From: Ianthella basta
Taxonomy: Eukaryota; Porifera; Demospongiae; Verongiida; Ianthellidae
Assembly (NCBI GenBank): GCA_964019415.1
Contig: OZ025875.1
Span: 248,001 to 312,000 of the forward strand
Reading direction: 5' to 3'
DNA length: 64,000 nt
Made by a program: the position numbers and the translations under genes. The notes beneath the pieces are model-generated. The model was not told where the DNA came from and did no database searches. It saw nothing but the letters and a program-made list of their open reading frames with translations. Shown piece after piece: positions 1-12,700 of the stretch (position 1 is the stretch's first letter; the number at the start of each line of letters is the position of its first letter).

Positions 1-182
1 GAATATTTGCATCAAAGCCAAATGTTTCCTAATGCACCCTTCCCCATGTGTGTATATATACAGAATGTACTTGTTATAGTATACTGGAGTTTACGAGAGA
101 ATACTGTGTACGTGTCTAGCGGGGCGTGGTTGCAACGAGTTACTCCCTCCAAGTTTGAACGCTCGAAGCTAGCTGGAGCAAG
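1..182. promoter_or_regulatory. 5' flank of the ACSBG-like gene
   Basis: This stretch holds no convincing coding exon. It must contain the 5' UTR and proximal promoter of the gene whose ATG is at 183. A short TA-rich run near 52-62 is the only TATA-like element; its role is unproven. Confidence 0.35.
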
Positions 183-3100
183 ATGTCACAGAGCGCCCTG
201 GACACGAACCTCACCTTCGGGCAGGTCTACGATGAAGACGCCGAAGGTACAGTTCTGCGCCGAGTGCTAGACGATGCTGCTAGGATATTAAATGTGCTTC
301 TCTCGCGTACGCCTGCAGAAATGGATATTCCAGAGGAGCTGAGGCAGCAGCTCTTTGGATCCGAGGGCTCCGCTTCGCAGCTCCATCGTGTGCGCCGCCC
401 CCCTCGAGTGGTCGCTCTGACGGACGACACCACCCAGGACACCCCCCAGGAGCCCCCTGACGAGTTGGATGTGGTGGAAGGCGGCGAGGGGGAGGAGGAG
501 GGGAAGCAGATCACCACGGGGATGGCCAAAGACTGGCTGATGGAACAGCTGCGGCAGGCTCAGGTGGAACAGAACCGCCAGCAGGGGGCGGGGCTGATTG
601 AGGAGCAGTGGATGGAAGCGCGGCTGCAAAAGTGGCTGAGAAGAGAAAGGGTTACTCTGCGGACCCACGTCCCAGAGAGCCGTGAGTGATGCATGCATGG
701 GTGGATAGGGCTGGGGGATTATTAATAGTGACCCAATACACTGTGTCCTAACTTCCAATTGCAGCCATTGATTTGGATTTTGGGACAGAGGGCCTTGCAG
801 CGGAACTCCCCCAGACCATTCCTTACATGTTCAAAATGGTTGCTAAGCAGTGTCCCTCTGAAGCGGCCCTGACCTGGCATGACACCTCTTCAGGCAGCTC
901 CGCCCAGCTCACCTATGAACAGTATTGGTGGAAGGTGGTCAACATTGCACGGTCCTTCATCAGGGTGAGCCCCAAGGCCGTGGGTGGGGGAGGATGTGGG
1001 GGAGAGGTAGTAACAGGGAGGATGTGGCTGGAGGAGAGGGATGGTGGTTATAGCAGTTGTGTGTGTTGCTCACTGCAGCATGGAATCTTCCGATTTGCTC
1101 GTGTGTGCATCCTTGGCAACAACTGTGCCAATTGGTATTGCACGGCGCTGGGAGCCATCTTGGCAGGGTTAGTGACGACATGTGTCTTGCAGGTATTCAG
1201 TGGAAGTGTGTTGGCATGCTGTGTGTTACCCTGGTAACTGCAGGGGGGTGATCATGGGGATTTCCCCAGATAGCTCTGAGAAAGATGTACTTGAAGTATT
1301 TACAAACTACAAAGTTAGCATCTGTGTAGTAGAGAACTTTCACCAGTTTGATAAGATCTATGAGGTGAGCACAGACATGCATACACGGAAGAGTGGAGAG
1401 AGGGAGGGAGGGGAGGAAGGGGAAGGACCCTGTTTTGCACTACCTGGCCCTATGCAGGTGTGGCCCCAGCTGCCCCACCTCAATGCTGTGGTGCTGTGGA
1501 ATGGGCAATTCAGGTACCCTCTGAACAGGGTCTATGAGGTGAGGCAGCATTCGTACCAGCTCCACGCCCATAGTGATTGCATATATATGCCCTAAAGAGG
1601 CTCTAAACTCCCCCTCCCCCTCCCCTCCCCCTCTGCATGCAGTGGGACAACTTCCTGGCCAAGGGGCTGGCTATTGGGCTGGATGCCATCACGGAGGAGA
1701 TGATGAAACAGGAGGTGGAGCATTGCACTGTCTTCAGTTGCACAGTGAGTGTGTCACCATGGAAACGCAGCCAACACCTGTGTGTGTGCAACACTATATA
1801 CCGTGCAGCAGCATGTGCTGTGTGTGTAGCCTGCTTCAACCTGCCAGCCTCTGCTGTCCCCAGACCAGCTCCACTGGGCCTCCCAAGAGAGCAATGCTGA
1901 CTCATGACAATGTAAGTGGACAGTGCTGTCCATGAGCCGAGGGACTGTTGGTCGGCCATGTTTGTCCCCCACACCTGACTCCACGTCACCTCTCTCCACT
2001 GCTGACCACAGATTGTCTGGACAGCCAAGTCACTCAAAGCCACCTTTGGAGACACTCTGCGACAAGATGGGAAAGAGAGGTTCGTCAGCTACTCCCCACC
2101 GCTCCACATTGCCAACATGGTAAGCTCAGCCTCCCCCTCTGCACCCACGTCTTCCTCGGTGTACTAAGGGATGATGGGTTATTGTATGTGCACCTGCAGA
2201 TGATGGAAGTCTTTCTCCCCATATTGGTGGGCGGGTGTGTCTATTTGGCCCCACCCCCTAGCCCTGAAGAGGGTCTTACTAAGGTGCTGAAGGAAGCCCA
2301 GCCAACTGTGTTCTATGGCCAACCCAGGTGAGTCTTGCCCAGACCAGACCATGCGTTGAGCGGAGTTTTAAGTGTTTGTACTTGAGCAGTGACGGTGTGT
2401 GTGCGTAACGCCCACCCTCAACTTGATGTGCAGAGTGTGGCAGCAACTCATAAGGGAAGCCGTGGCAGTGGGAGGGGCTGGGGAAGGGTTAGGAGGAGGG
2501 CAGGCCAAGCAAAAGTTTAAAAAAGGAAGCAAGGTGATTTCCCACCCCTCCCCCCATGCAGCTTGATCTCAACACCCAGTGTACATCTTCCTTTCACCCT
2601 TTCCGTCTGTTCACTGTCCCCCACTGCAGAGTTTTGGCCTCGGCAGCTGTCGGCTAGCATTGGTGGGTGGGGCACCTGTGCCCGATGGACTCCTCCCCTT
2701 CTTTGAGTCCAACAAAGTTCCACTGAAAGAGGTCTACGGCTGCACAGAGACAACAGGCTTTGCCTTTGCCAACAAGCTGGATGGTGAGCAGGCAGAGGGC
2801 AGCCAGGGCCTCTTCATGGCTGGACTGCAAACCACCATTAGCACGCCCGACACCACGGGCAACGGAGAGGTGAGCTGGTCACCATGGTAATAACATGGGA
2901 AAATCCCTACTGCTGCACTGAAATTTGTTCAGGTCCTGGTCAGAGGTCGTAATGTGTTCAGTGGTTTCTATGGCAACGAGGAGGCCACCGAGGAAGCCAT
3001 TGATGAGGAAGGCTGGCTACACACTGGTGACTTGGGCCGACATGACGGCAGGGGCTTCCTCCACCTCTATGCTAAGAAGGAAGGTAGGTGGACACTGGTG

Positions 3101-5108
3101 GACAACCCTCAATCCATGTCGGCATGTCACCCCTCTCACTCCCTCTCTCATGTGGGCGTGTCACTCTCCCCTCCCTCTCTCATGTGGGCGTGTCACCCCT
3201 CCCCTCCCTCCCTCATGTGGGCGTGTCACCCCTCTTCTCCCTCCCTCATGTGGGCGTGTCACCCTCTTCTCCCTCCCTCATGTGGGCGTGTCACCCTCTT
3301 CTCCCTCCCTCATGTGGGTGTGTCACCTCTCCCCTCTCTCCCTCATGTGGGTGTGTCACCCCTCCCCTTCCTCATGTGGGCGTGTCACCCCTCTTCTCCC
3401 TTCCTCATGTGGGCGTGTCACCCCTCCCCTCCCTCCCTCATGTGGGCGTGTCACCTCTCCCCTCTCTCCCTCATGTGGGTGTGTCACCCCTCCCCTTCCT
3501 CTCTCATGTGGGCGTGTCACCCCTCTTCTCCCTCCCTCATGTGGGCGTGTCACCCCTCTTCTCCCTCCCTCATGTGAGCATGTCACCCCTCTTCTCCCTC
3601 CCTCATGTGGGCGTGTCACCCCTCCCCTCCCTCCCTCATGTGGGCGTGTCACCTCTCCCCTCTCTCCCTCATGTGGGCGTGTCACCCCTCTTCTCCCTCC
3701 CTCATGTGGGTGTGTCACCCCTCCCCTCCCTCCCTCATGTGGGTGTGTCACCCCGACATGACGGCAGGGGCTTCCTCCACCTCTATGCTAAGAAGGAAGG
3801 TAGGTGGACACGGGTGGACAACCCTCAATCCATGTGGGCATGTCACCCCTCCCCTCCCTCTCTCATGTGGGCGTGTCACCCCTCCCCTCCCTCTCTCATG
3901 TGGGCGTGTCACCCCTCCCCTCCCTCTCTCATGTGGGCGTGTCACCCCTCTTCTCCCTCCCTCATGTGGGCGTGTCACCCTCTTCTCCCTCCCTCATGTG
4001 GGTGTGTCATCCCTCCCCTCCCTCATGTGGGCGTGTCACCCCTCTTCTCCCTCCCTCATGTGGGTGTGTCACCCCTCCCCTCTCACCCTCATGTGGGCGT
4101 GTCACCCCTCCCCTTCCTCCCACACCCCTACAGATGTCATGATCACCACTCCCGGAGAGTTTGTTCTTCCCGAGCCCATCGAGGCTGCCCTCCTTGAGTT
4201 TATCCCTTTCCTTGGACATGCCTTTGTCATTGGCCACAATCGCAAGTACCTCACCTGTCTCTTCACCATCAAGGTAGCTGGGAGGGGGCACATGGTCTGG
4301 TGGCAGCTACACTAATGGTCCCCTCCCCCCACCTTAGGGTGAAGTGAATGCAGAGACGGGCGAGCCAACAGACAACATACACACAGATGTCATAGACGTG
4401 GTGGCCAAGTTGGGTGCCAAACAATACACCACAACTTCAGAGCTACTTGATGCTGAGGATGAGGGCATCAGCCAGGCTATTGTGGATGGCATCACAAAGT
4501 ACAATGCAGAGAGAGCAGCGTCATACAACCAGAAGGTGGGTGTGGGGGCAGCACTGGGTGTGAGGCAGCACTGGGTGTGAGGCAGCACTGGGTGTGGAGG
4601 CAGCACTGGGTATGGAGGCAGCACTGGGTGTGTGTGTTGTGTTCACCTCTGCACACCTGGTGCTCCACACTACACAGATACTGAAATTTCATTTGCTTGA
4701 GATGGACTTGTCAGTCCATGGAGGAGAGCTCGGTAGGTTTGAGCACTGCGCACTAGGGGTCTGGGAGCAAGGTTGGGGGTCTGGGAGCAAGCATTGGGGG
4801 TCTTGGACCAAGCATTGGGGGTCTGGGAGCAAGGTTGGGGGTCTGGGACCAAGGTTGGGGGTCTGGGACCAAGCATTGGGGGTCTGGGAGCAAGCATTGG
4901 GGGTCTGGGAGCAAGCATTAGGGGTCTGGGACCAAGCATTGGGGGTCTGGGACCAAGTATTGGGAGTCAGGACTGAGCACTGAGGGCAAGGGAGTCACAC
5001 CCTCTCCTTTTTCTCTCTCTCTCCTTCTTAGATGCTGAAAATAGACTGCTGCGAGCAGCCATTCTTGAGAAGTATGCAGAAGAGATTGAACAGCTGTATG
5101 CGGAGTAA
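183..5108 (+). CDS. ACSBG-like (bubblegum) very-long-chain acyl-CoA synthetase, motif-degenerate
   Basis: Phase-consistent coding exons are 183-681, 765-964, 1079-1167, 1244-1364, 1458-1538, 1643-1744, 1864-1911, 2012-2119, 2200-2327, 2434-2533, 2630-2869, 2933-3083, 4134-4273, 4338-4535, 4678-4732 and 5032-5108, giving 778 aa. The family (ANL superfamily) activates long-chain fatty acids with ATP and CoA. Support comes from the core YGCTE (about residues 528-532), GWLHTGD (about 599-605) and a C-terminal GGEL block, in family order. The first about 170 residues are an acidic, low-complexity extension. Key sites are altered. The P-loop reads TTSSTGPPK instead of TSGTTGxPK. The A8 motif GRxKE reads YAKKE. 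The A10 lysine aligns with Arg758. About 45 residues usually present before the VGGAP segment are absent. The ATG at 183 is the only reasonable start. The gene ends tail-to-tail with VMA21, 185 bp away. It may be a low-activity enzyme or a pseudoenzyme; family assignment is firm, activity is not. Confidence 0.85.
3118..4128. repeat. intronic minisatellite, about 32-bp unit, with embedded exon copy
   Basis: The ACSBG intron 3084-4133 is almost entirely a pyrimidine-rich tandem array with core CATGTGGGCGTGTCACCC. It is interrupted at about 3753-3845 by a near-identical copy of 3037-3130 (the end of the upstream exon, its donor and the first intron bases), offset 716 bp. That pattern means a whole block of exon end plus array was duplicated. 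Long ORFs across the array on both strands are repeat artefacts. Confidence 0.9.
4548..4979. repeat. two short intronic minisatellites
   Basis: At 4548-4634 a roughly 16-bp unit (core GGCAGCACTGGGTGTG) repeats about five times. After the small exon 4678-4732, a 21-bp unit (core GGTCTGGGAGCAAGCATTGG) repeats about ten times at 4755-4979. Both sit in the last two introns of the ACSBG-like gene. Confidence 0.85.
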
Positions 5109-5293
5109 CACCGGACTATCCAACAACTTTTTTACATGTTTGTATTAGCATGTGTAGTATACATAAACAGCAAGAGGCACAGGTCAACACACAACACACA
5201 TGATACACCACACGCAGAGGGCTATGTGTCATCAACATGCATGCCATGGAGTGGGCGTGTCTTTCCTAGGTGGGTGTGGTCCCCCATGCTGTG

Positions 5294-5661
5294 CTATCTC
5301 GTCTTCTGCTCCTGCAGCTCCTCTGCCGGCTGCTTGCCCTCAGTCAATGCCACATAGACATATGCTGCCACCACAACGTGCACCAGGACCACTGCCACCA
5401 CGGCACCAACCACCGCGCCGTCTTGAAACCCAAGGGCACCTGCGCACGTGACACGCACATGACATGACCCGTGGGCCCATGCACAGGAAAAGATGTAGAT
5501 ATATGCACTCTGCTGTCCTGACCTTAGAGCTCCCAGCTCGGTTAACTCTCACCTTCTATAATGATGTTTTTAACTGTAAAGAAACCTGTAATGGGCAGGA
5601 GAATCATCGCCGCCGAAAACAGCAGCAAAACTCTTAGGGTCCGCTGGGTCACTGGGTCCAT
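5294..5661 (-). CDS. VMA21: VMA21, V-ATPase assembly factor
   Basis: There are two exons, 5661-5553 and 5439-5294, joined in phase to give 84 aa. VMA21 is a small ER membrane chaperone that helps assemble the V0 sector of the vacuolar H+-ATPase. The first hydrophobic helix (RVLLLFSAAMILLPITGFF) and the second (AVVAVVLVHVVVAAYVYVAL) are separated by the family-typical E-G-A-L-G segment, which spans the intron. The tail is short and charged. Length matches the family (about 100 aa in vertebrates). The start sits 159 bp from the divergent NIPA-like gene, so the two probably share a promoter. The 3' end faces the ACSBG-like gene. Confidence 0.9.
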
Positions 5662-5820
5662 TTTGAAACGCAGACGCATTGAAAAGACCGCAATGACACG
5701 CAGACACTGATGTCAGAGCAACCCAAGTGCCGCAATTTGTCTCCCTCAGCCTAGGTCTGTCCCCCCTCCAGAGAGACCTCTCCCTCCGGAAGACGTGTGC
5801 TGGTAATTGCCAAGAGGATT
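5662..5820. promoter_or_regulatory. bidirectional promoter VMA21 / NIPA-like
   Basis: This 159-bp gap separates the start codons of two divergently transcribed genes, so it must hold both 5' UTRs and a shared core promoter. No TATA box is evident. Confidence 0.55.
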
Positions 5821-7785
<1,965 letters not shown>

Positions 7786-8352
7786 CCAGCAACGCGCATG
7801 AGACCAGTCGCACCTAGTACTTTTATCAATGGAATGTAATTAATATTCAAGGTTCAGGTAACCTCCACTCTAGTTGGGCAATACACTTAGCCTGCATGTG
7901 TCAAGTGACAAGTGTGCTGATTTAGTTTATAGCCGTCCACTTGTTTTGTTTACAGTAATCCACTTGTTTTGTTTACAGTAATCCACTTGTTTTGTTTACA
8001 GTAATCCACTTGTTTTGTTTACCTTGTGTAAGTCTGACGTGACGGTGGTGACGGGAATACAAAACAAGATGAGAACAATTCCCATTTTGTATGCACATCA
8101 CATGCAATTGCACATGCAAACACAGTATTGGAATCTACGAGTATTTGTGGCAACACATCTGCACACACGACTCCTAGCTCTCTCCCAGTGCAGCATTCAC
8201 ATGACCAGTTGCTAAAGTGCAATGCACCACTGGACTGGGGTAGCGCTGGCCTCACTTCACATCAATGCAATGAGTGTGGTGTGGTTCACTATGTTGCTGA
8301 GCACTTGCTAGCTGAAGGAGGGAACATGCAATAGTACAATAAGATTCAGTGG
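7786..8352. other. convergent intergenic region NIPA-like / LRRC51, with a 23-bp tandem repeat
   Basis: No coding exon is seen. It holds the 3' UTRs of both genes. At 7937-8022 a unit with core CCACTTGTTTTGTTTACAGT is repeated about four times. The remainder is unremarkable. Confidence 0.7.
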
Positions 8353-8948
8353 TTACTGTTCTTGTTTGGGTGGCTTCTTTTTCTTTGTTGGGAATGTGCG
8401 TTTGAATGTCTCTGCATTGGCTAGGTCTGCCTTGGTGACCCCACTAAAGTCCATATGCTTGAGGGTCGGCACTCGTCCGACCACATAGGAGCGGTACCCA
8501 GGGACAAACGCAATGTCATTGCCGTACAGAGACAGTGATTTGAGTTTAGGCAGCCTCCCCAGCTTATCCACCTCGGCAATCTTAGAAATGCTGTTGCCAT
8601 GGAGATAGAGCACTGTAAGGTTTGGGAAATCCAGCAACTCCTGCACGCAAATTGAAAGTGTCATGTCAAGGCTGTGATTCCTTTACCACGACCAGGCTAT
8701 GAATTCACTTACAGCACTGATACTATGCAGGTCATTGAAGGACAGGTCGACCCAAGCCAGCTGCAGGGGACTGAGCAGCAGTCCACTCACAGCGCTGGCG
8801 AAGCCATCCCAGCTGTTCAGCATGTTGTTGTTAAACTTTAGAGATGTGCTATTGGAGAGCTCTCGTTGGGCCTCCACATCATCCAACTCCTCCTCCAGTA
8901 ACTGCAGGGGAGAACCAGGCAGATCAGGAGAACATGTAATCGTGCACC

Positions 8949-9006
<58 letters not shown>

Positions 9007-9334
9007 ATGGGCTACAGCCTGTCAGGCATACATATATAACATTTAGATACACAGTAGCGCACTTGGGGTTCGTCCTTTGGATTCCGCGGTCTTGGTCTCT
9101 CCTGGAGTACATCTGCAGACACGTCAGGAAGGAAGGGACAAACTGAGGCAATGCGAAAGAGCGTCACGACTGCACATCACCACGTAGTCCGCATAGAATG
9201 CCATCAAACTCACCTTCAAACTGGCTGAGAAGTTTGTACGAGAAATCCAGTGGGTACAAGATCTCTTGGTGCGTGTCCACGACGGGGTTCACCGCTATCT
9301 CCTTCCGTCCGGCTGCCTTTCCAGTGACAGACAT
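8353..9334 (-). CDS. LRRC51: LRRC51, leucine-rich repeat protein
   Basis: Four exons, 9334-9214, 9112-9063, 8901-8713 and 8640-8353, join in phase to 215 aa (human about 192 aa). The protein carries leucine-rich repeats, including SPLQLAWVDLSFNDLHSIS, LTVLYLHGNSISKIAEVDKL and LKSLSLYGNDIAFVPGYRSY. These are followed by the family-specific DFSGVTKAD motif and a Lys-rich tail. LRRC51 is a conserved small LRR protein associated with ciliated cells; its molecular role is not settled. A CA microsatellite (8952-9003) lies in the second intron. The ATG is 415 bp from the divergent HERC2 start. Confidence 0.88.
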
Positions 9335-9749
9335 TTTAATGAGGAACTGTTCCCATGGAGACTTTGACTAATGACGTCATAACTTTAGGGATTTTCCGTA
9401 CGGTAGCGACGAGACATGTTTTACTGAGTCTGGTAAGGAGCTTCACCAACTTCTCTTCCACCTACACGAGTACCAGATTTAGTGGCTGTGTCTCATTTCA
9501 TCTTGAAGCAATTCCGACAGATTTCCCCGAATGTCATTTGTGTTCATTGACGCATGTCGATCACCACACTAATTAGCGATTGTCTCTCTGCCTTCTGTAT
9601 TTCCGTCAGTGCCTGTGCCGACTGCTAACACAGACGCCTTCCTTTCTGTGACCTATAGCTTGTGTCGTTGTGGATACGTTTCATGTACACGACAAGTTGC
9701 TGAGTTGAACTCGAGAGACTCGGAGAGCTGGCTCTGTCCCTAGGCGGCC
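9335..9749. promoter_or_regulatory. divergent promoter LRRC51 / HERC2 with CRE and X-box-like sites
   Basis: This interval separates head-to-head genes. It contains a perfect CRE palindrome TGACGTCA at 9372-9379. An imperfect RFX X-box-like sequence GTTCCCATGGAGAC at 9349-9362 lies 15 bp upstream of the LRRC51 ATG. Site function is inferred from consensus only. Confidence 0.5.
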
Positions 9750-12700
9750 ATGGGTACGTCGACGGAGGAGTGGGGGCACGCTGCCGGGCAGTGGGTCCTC
9801 AGGTCCACGGCCAAGTGTGACCAGAAGTGGATCAATTCAGGACTACAGGCGAGTCTTGGCTTTGGAGCATGTCTGTACTGTTGTGCATTTGTACTGTCTG
9901 TGTGTGTGCCTGCGTGCGTGCGTGCGTGCGTGTGTGTGTGCGTGTGCGTGTGCGTGTGCGTGTGTGTGTGTGTGTACGCAGTTTGTTTGTGTTTGCTCTG
10001 TTGTGTGTTCTGTGGTCATTTCATTTACAAGTTATGTTGTTTGGTGCATGTGTAGAATATCTTTAGCAATGATGGCTGGTCTAGAATGTGGGAGGAGCTA
10101 CTTCGTGATCAGGAGGTGGTTGAAAGAGATAAAAGTGAATGCAAGGAGGAGGAGGATCGGGAGAAGCAGATGGGGACGCTGGATGCCATCATGGAGACAT
10201 GGACGTGGGGTAATCACCCTCCCACTTCGGAGCAGGTCCAGGAAGCCCTGCAAGAGGTGGTCCGCGAACAGCTCTCCCTGGGCCACACTGCGGCCCTCTC
10301 CCTCCAGAGCATGCAGCAACTCAACCAGCGTCTGCTTGTGCTGGAGCGTATATTTGAGGCTGTTGTTCGCAAAGGGCGGGAGGAGCTGAGCTCCATGGAT
10401 GCTGACACAGCCTCTGCACAGAAGCAAGTCACCAGGGCTAGAGGGTAAGGGGCCACATTCCCCTCTGTGCGCTCATTGGTGTGGGCGCGTTGCCTAGTGG
10501 CTCTCTCTCCCTCGGTGCAGTGTCCTGGAGAAGGGGCGCGGGGAGGATGCTCTATCCACATTCGCCAAGATTGGTGTTAGGACAGCTTTGAACTTTGTTT
10601 TCTCCTTCCTGAGGCAAGCATGGCGGAATGGGGAGAATGCAGAAATGTGTTCGGAAGTGCTACAGGAGGCGTTAGCCTTGTTGGAGCCCCTCCCACCAGC
10701 CTCTCTCTTCCACACACAAGGATTGTCTTCGGTCTGGCTTGATGCAGTGGACAAGGTAACCAGCTTTTTAGCAGCAATCAGCAGCAGGTGAGCAACACAC
10801 AGACACACACACACACACACACACACACACATTGTCCCCCCCCCTCCCCCGTGCTGTAGAGAGGGCCCAGGGCAGACAGTCCCTGTAGGCGACTCTCTGC
10901 TGGCCCTCTCCCTCCTCCTGGAGCTGGCCTTGCAGCGAGGCACGCTGTCAGCCATGTTGAGCACTGTCCTCCTGTTGCTGACTCTGGACAACAGCCCTCC
11001 TGGGAAGAGTGCACAGTCTCTCAAGGAGGACCAGGGGGCGGGGGCATACGGAGTGGGGGAAGGGGCAGAGAACAACGAACAAGTGAAGGACAATGAGTCC
11101 TTTGGCGCCGCCTTGCGTGAGGTGGCTGTGGTGCCCTTCCTGCAACGGTTGGCAGGTGTGGAGGCAGAAGAGGGTGTACTGCTGACGGAGAAGAAGGGCG
11201 GGACAGCAAAGGTGTGTGCATCTACACGTGGTAGGTCTAGTCACTGAAGGCTGTGCATGGGAACCTACCCCCACCCCCACAGCCCGACCCTTCCTTGGAG
11301 TACCTCCAGTCCATGCCCCTGCCCAACGACGACAGAGCCACGCTGCCAGTGAAACAGGTTGCCACCCTCCTGTTGGCCCACCTCAGCCGTCTGGGGCTGG
11401 CCTACCAACCAGACGACAATGTGAGTGTCTCAGCACCCCCTCCCCCTTGCATAGCCAGTTGGCTATGTATTTCAGTCCCCCCCAGGGTAAGGTGCCCCTC
11501 TCCCTGGACGGTGCAGTGGTGCTGCTCGGAGGTGAGACGTCCGCACCAAAGATCCACCACTCCCTCACTGGACTGTGGGTTACGGAGGTGGCAGTGGGGG
11601 AAGACATGGCGGTCGTTGTGGACAAGGACGGACGGCTGTGGCAGATCAGCTTGAAGGAACAGGGACAGGCTGAGGTAGGTGGGGGGTGGGGTGGGGCTCT
11701 CAGGGGGGGTGGGACTCTTGGAGGGGGTGGGGTGGGGCTCTTGGAAGGGGTGGTGTGGGACTCTCAGGGGGGGTGGGACTCTTGGAGGGGGTGGGATGTG
11801 GCTCTCGGAGAGGGTGGGTGGGGCTCTTGGAGGGGGTGGGGTTGGGCACTCAGAGAGGAGTGGGACAGTTAGAGAGGTAGGTGGTGCCATCATGGACGCA
11901 GTGGTTGCTTCCTTGTTCTTTGTAAGAGGGTGTGTTTCCTAGTGCTGTTGTTTAAAGGGTGGTTTCCCAGTGGTGTGCAACAGAGGGTGTCATCTACTCA
12001 TCCGTGCTTCCTCCCCAGGCCCTACTCCCAGGGAGTGCCGAGACCTTCACTGCTGTGTGCTGCAGTACAGGGAGTGCCAGTCGACATTGCCTGGCCCTCT
12101 CCGCTGGAGGGAATGTGTACTCTTGGGGAGCAGGGGAGAAGGGGAAACTGGGACACGGCAACACAGAGTGAGAGAGGGTGTTGCTATGGTAACAAAGAGT
12201 GAGGACTAGCGTTGCCATGGCAACACAGAGAGCGGGTGGTGCCTTGGTAGTGGAGCAGGAAGAAGGGACTTGTGTCCAGTGTGGTTGGTGATTAATGTTC
12301 TTGCTCTTTGGTGTAGGAACTTGGCCACACCCAAACTGATTGAGGCCCTCTCCGGCAAGCAGGTGGTCTGCATTGCAGCTGGCACTGGGTACAGTGCGGC
12401 TGTGGCTGGGGGCGGGGCCCTGTACACCTGGGGGAGGGGCAGCCTTGGGCGGCTTGGACACGGTGAGCAACTCCTCCCCCTGACTGTGAGGTGCTGTTGT
12501 GATGTGCTGTGTGTGTGTGTGTTGCTAGGCAACACGGATGATGTGACTAGCCCTAAGGCAGTGGAAGGACTGAAAGATGTCAAAATTGTGGACATTGACT
12601 GCGGTCAGGAGGACGGTCACTCCTTGGCTGTGGACAGCGAAGGTGGGTCACCAGGGGATAGGTGTGGGAGGGTATCGTGTGTGTACGACCAGTGTGTGTA

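Noticed and set aside
3753-3845. Extra coding exon of the ACSBG-like gene
   Set aside because: It copies the end of the preceding exon, lacks an acceptor, and including it would repeat residues absent from the family.
2925-4315. Long ORFs rich in Pro, Ser, Cys and His on both strands
   Set aside because: They are translations of the 32-bp minisatellite; all frames stay open because the unit lacks stops.
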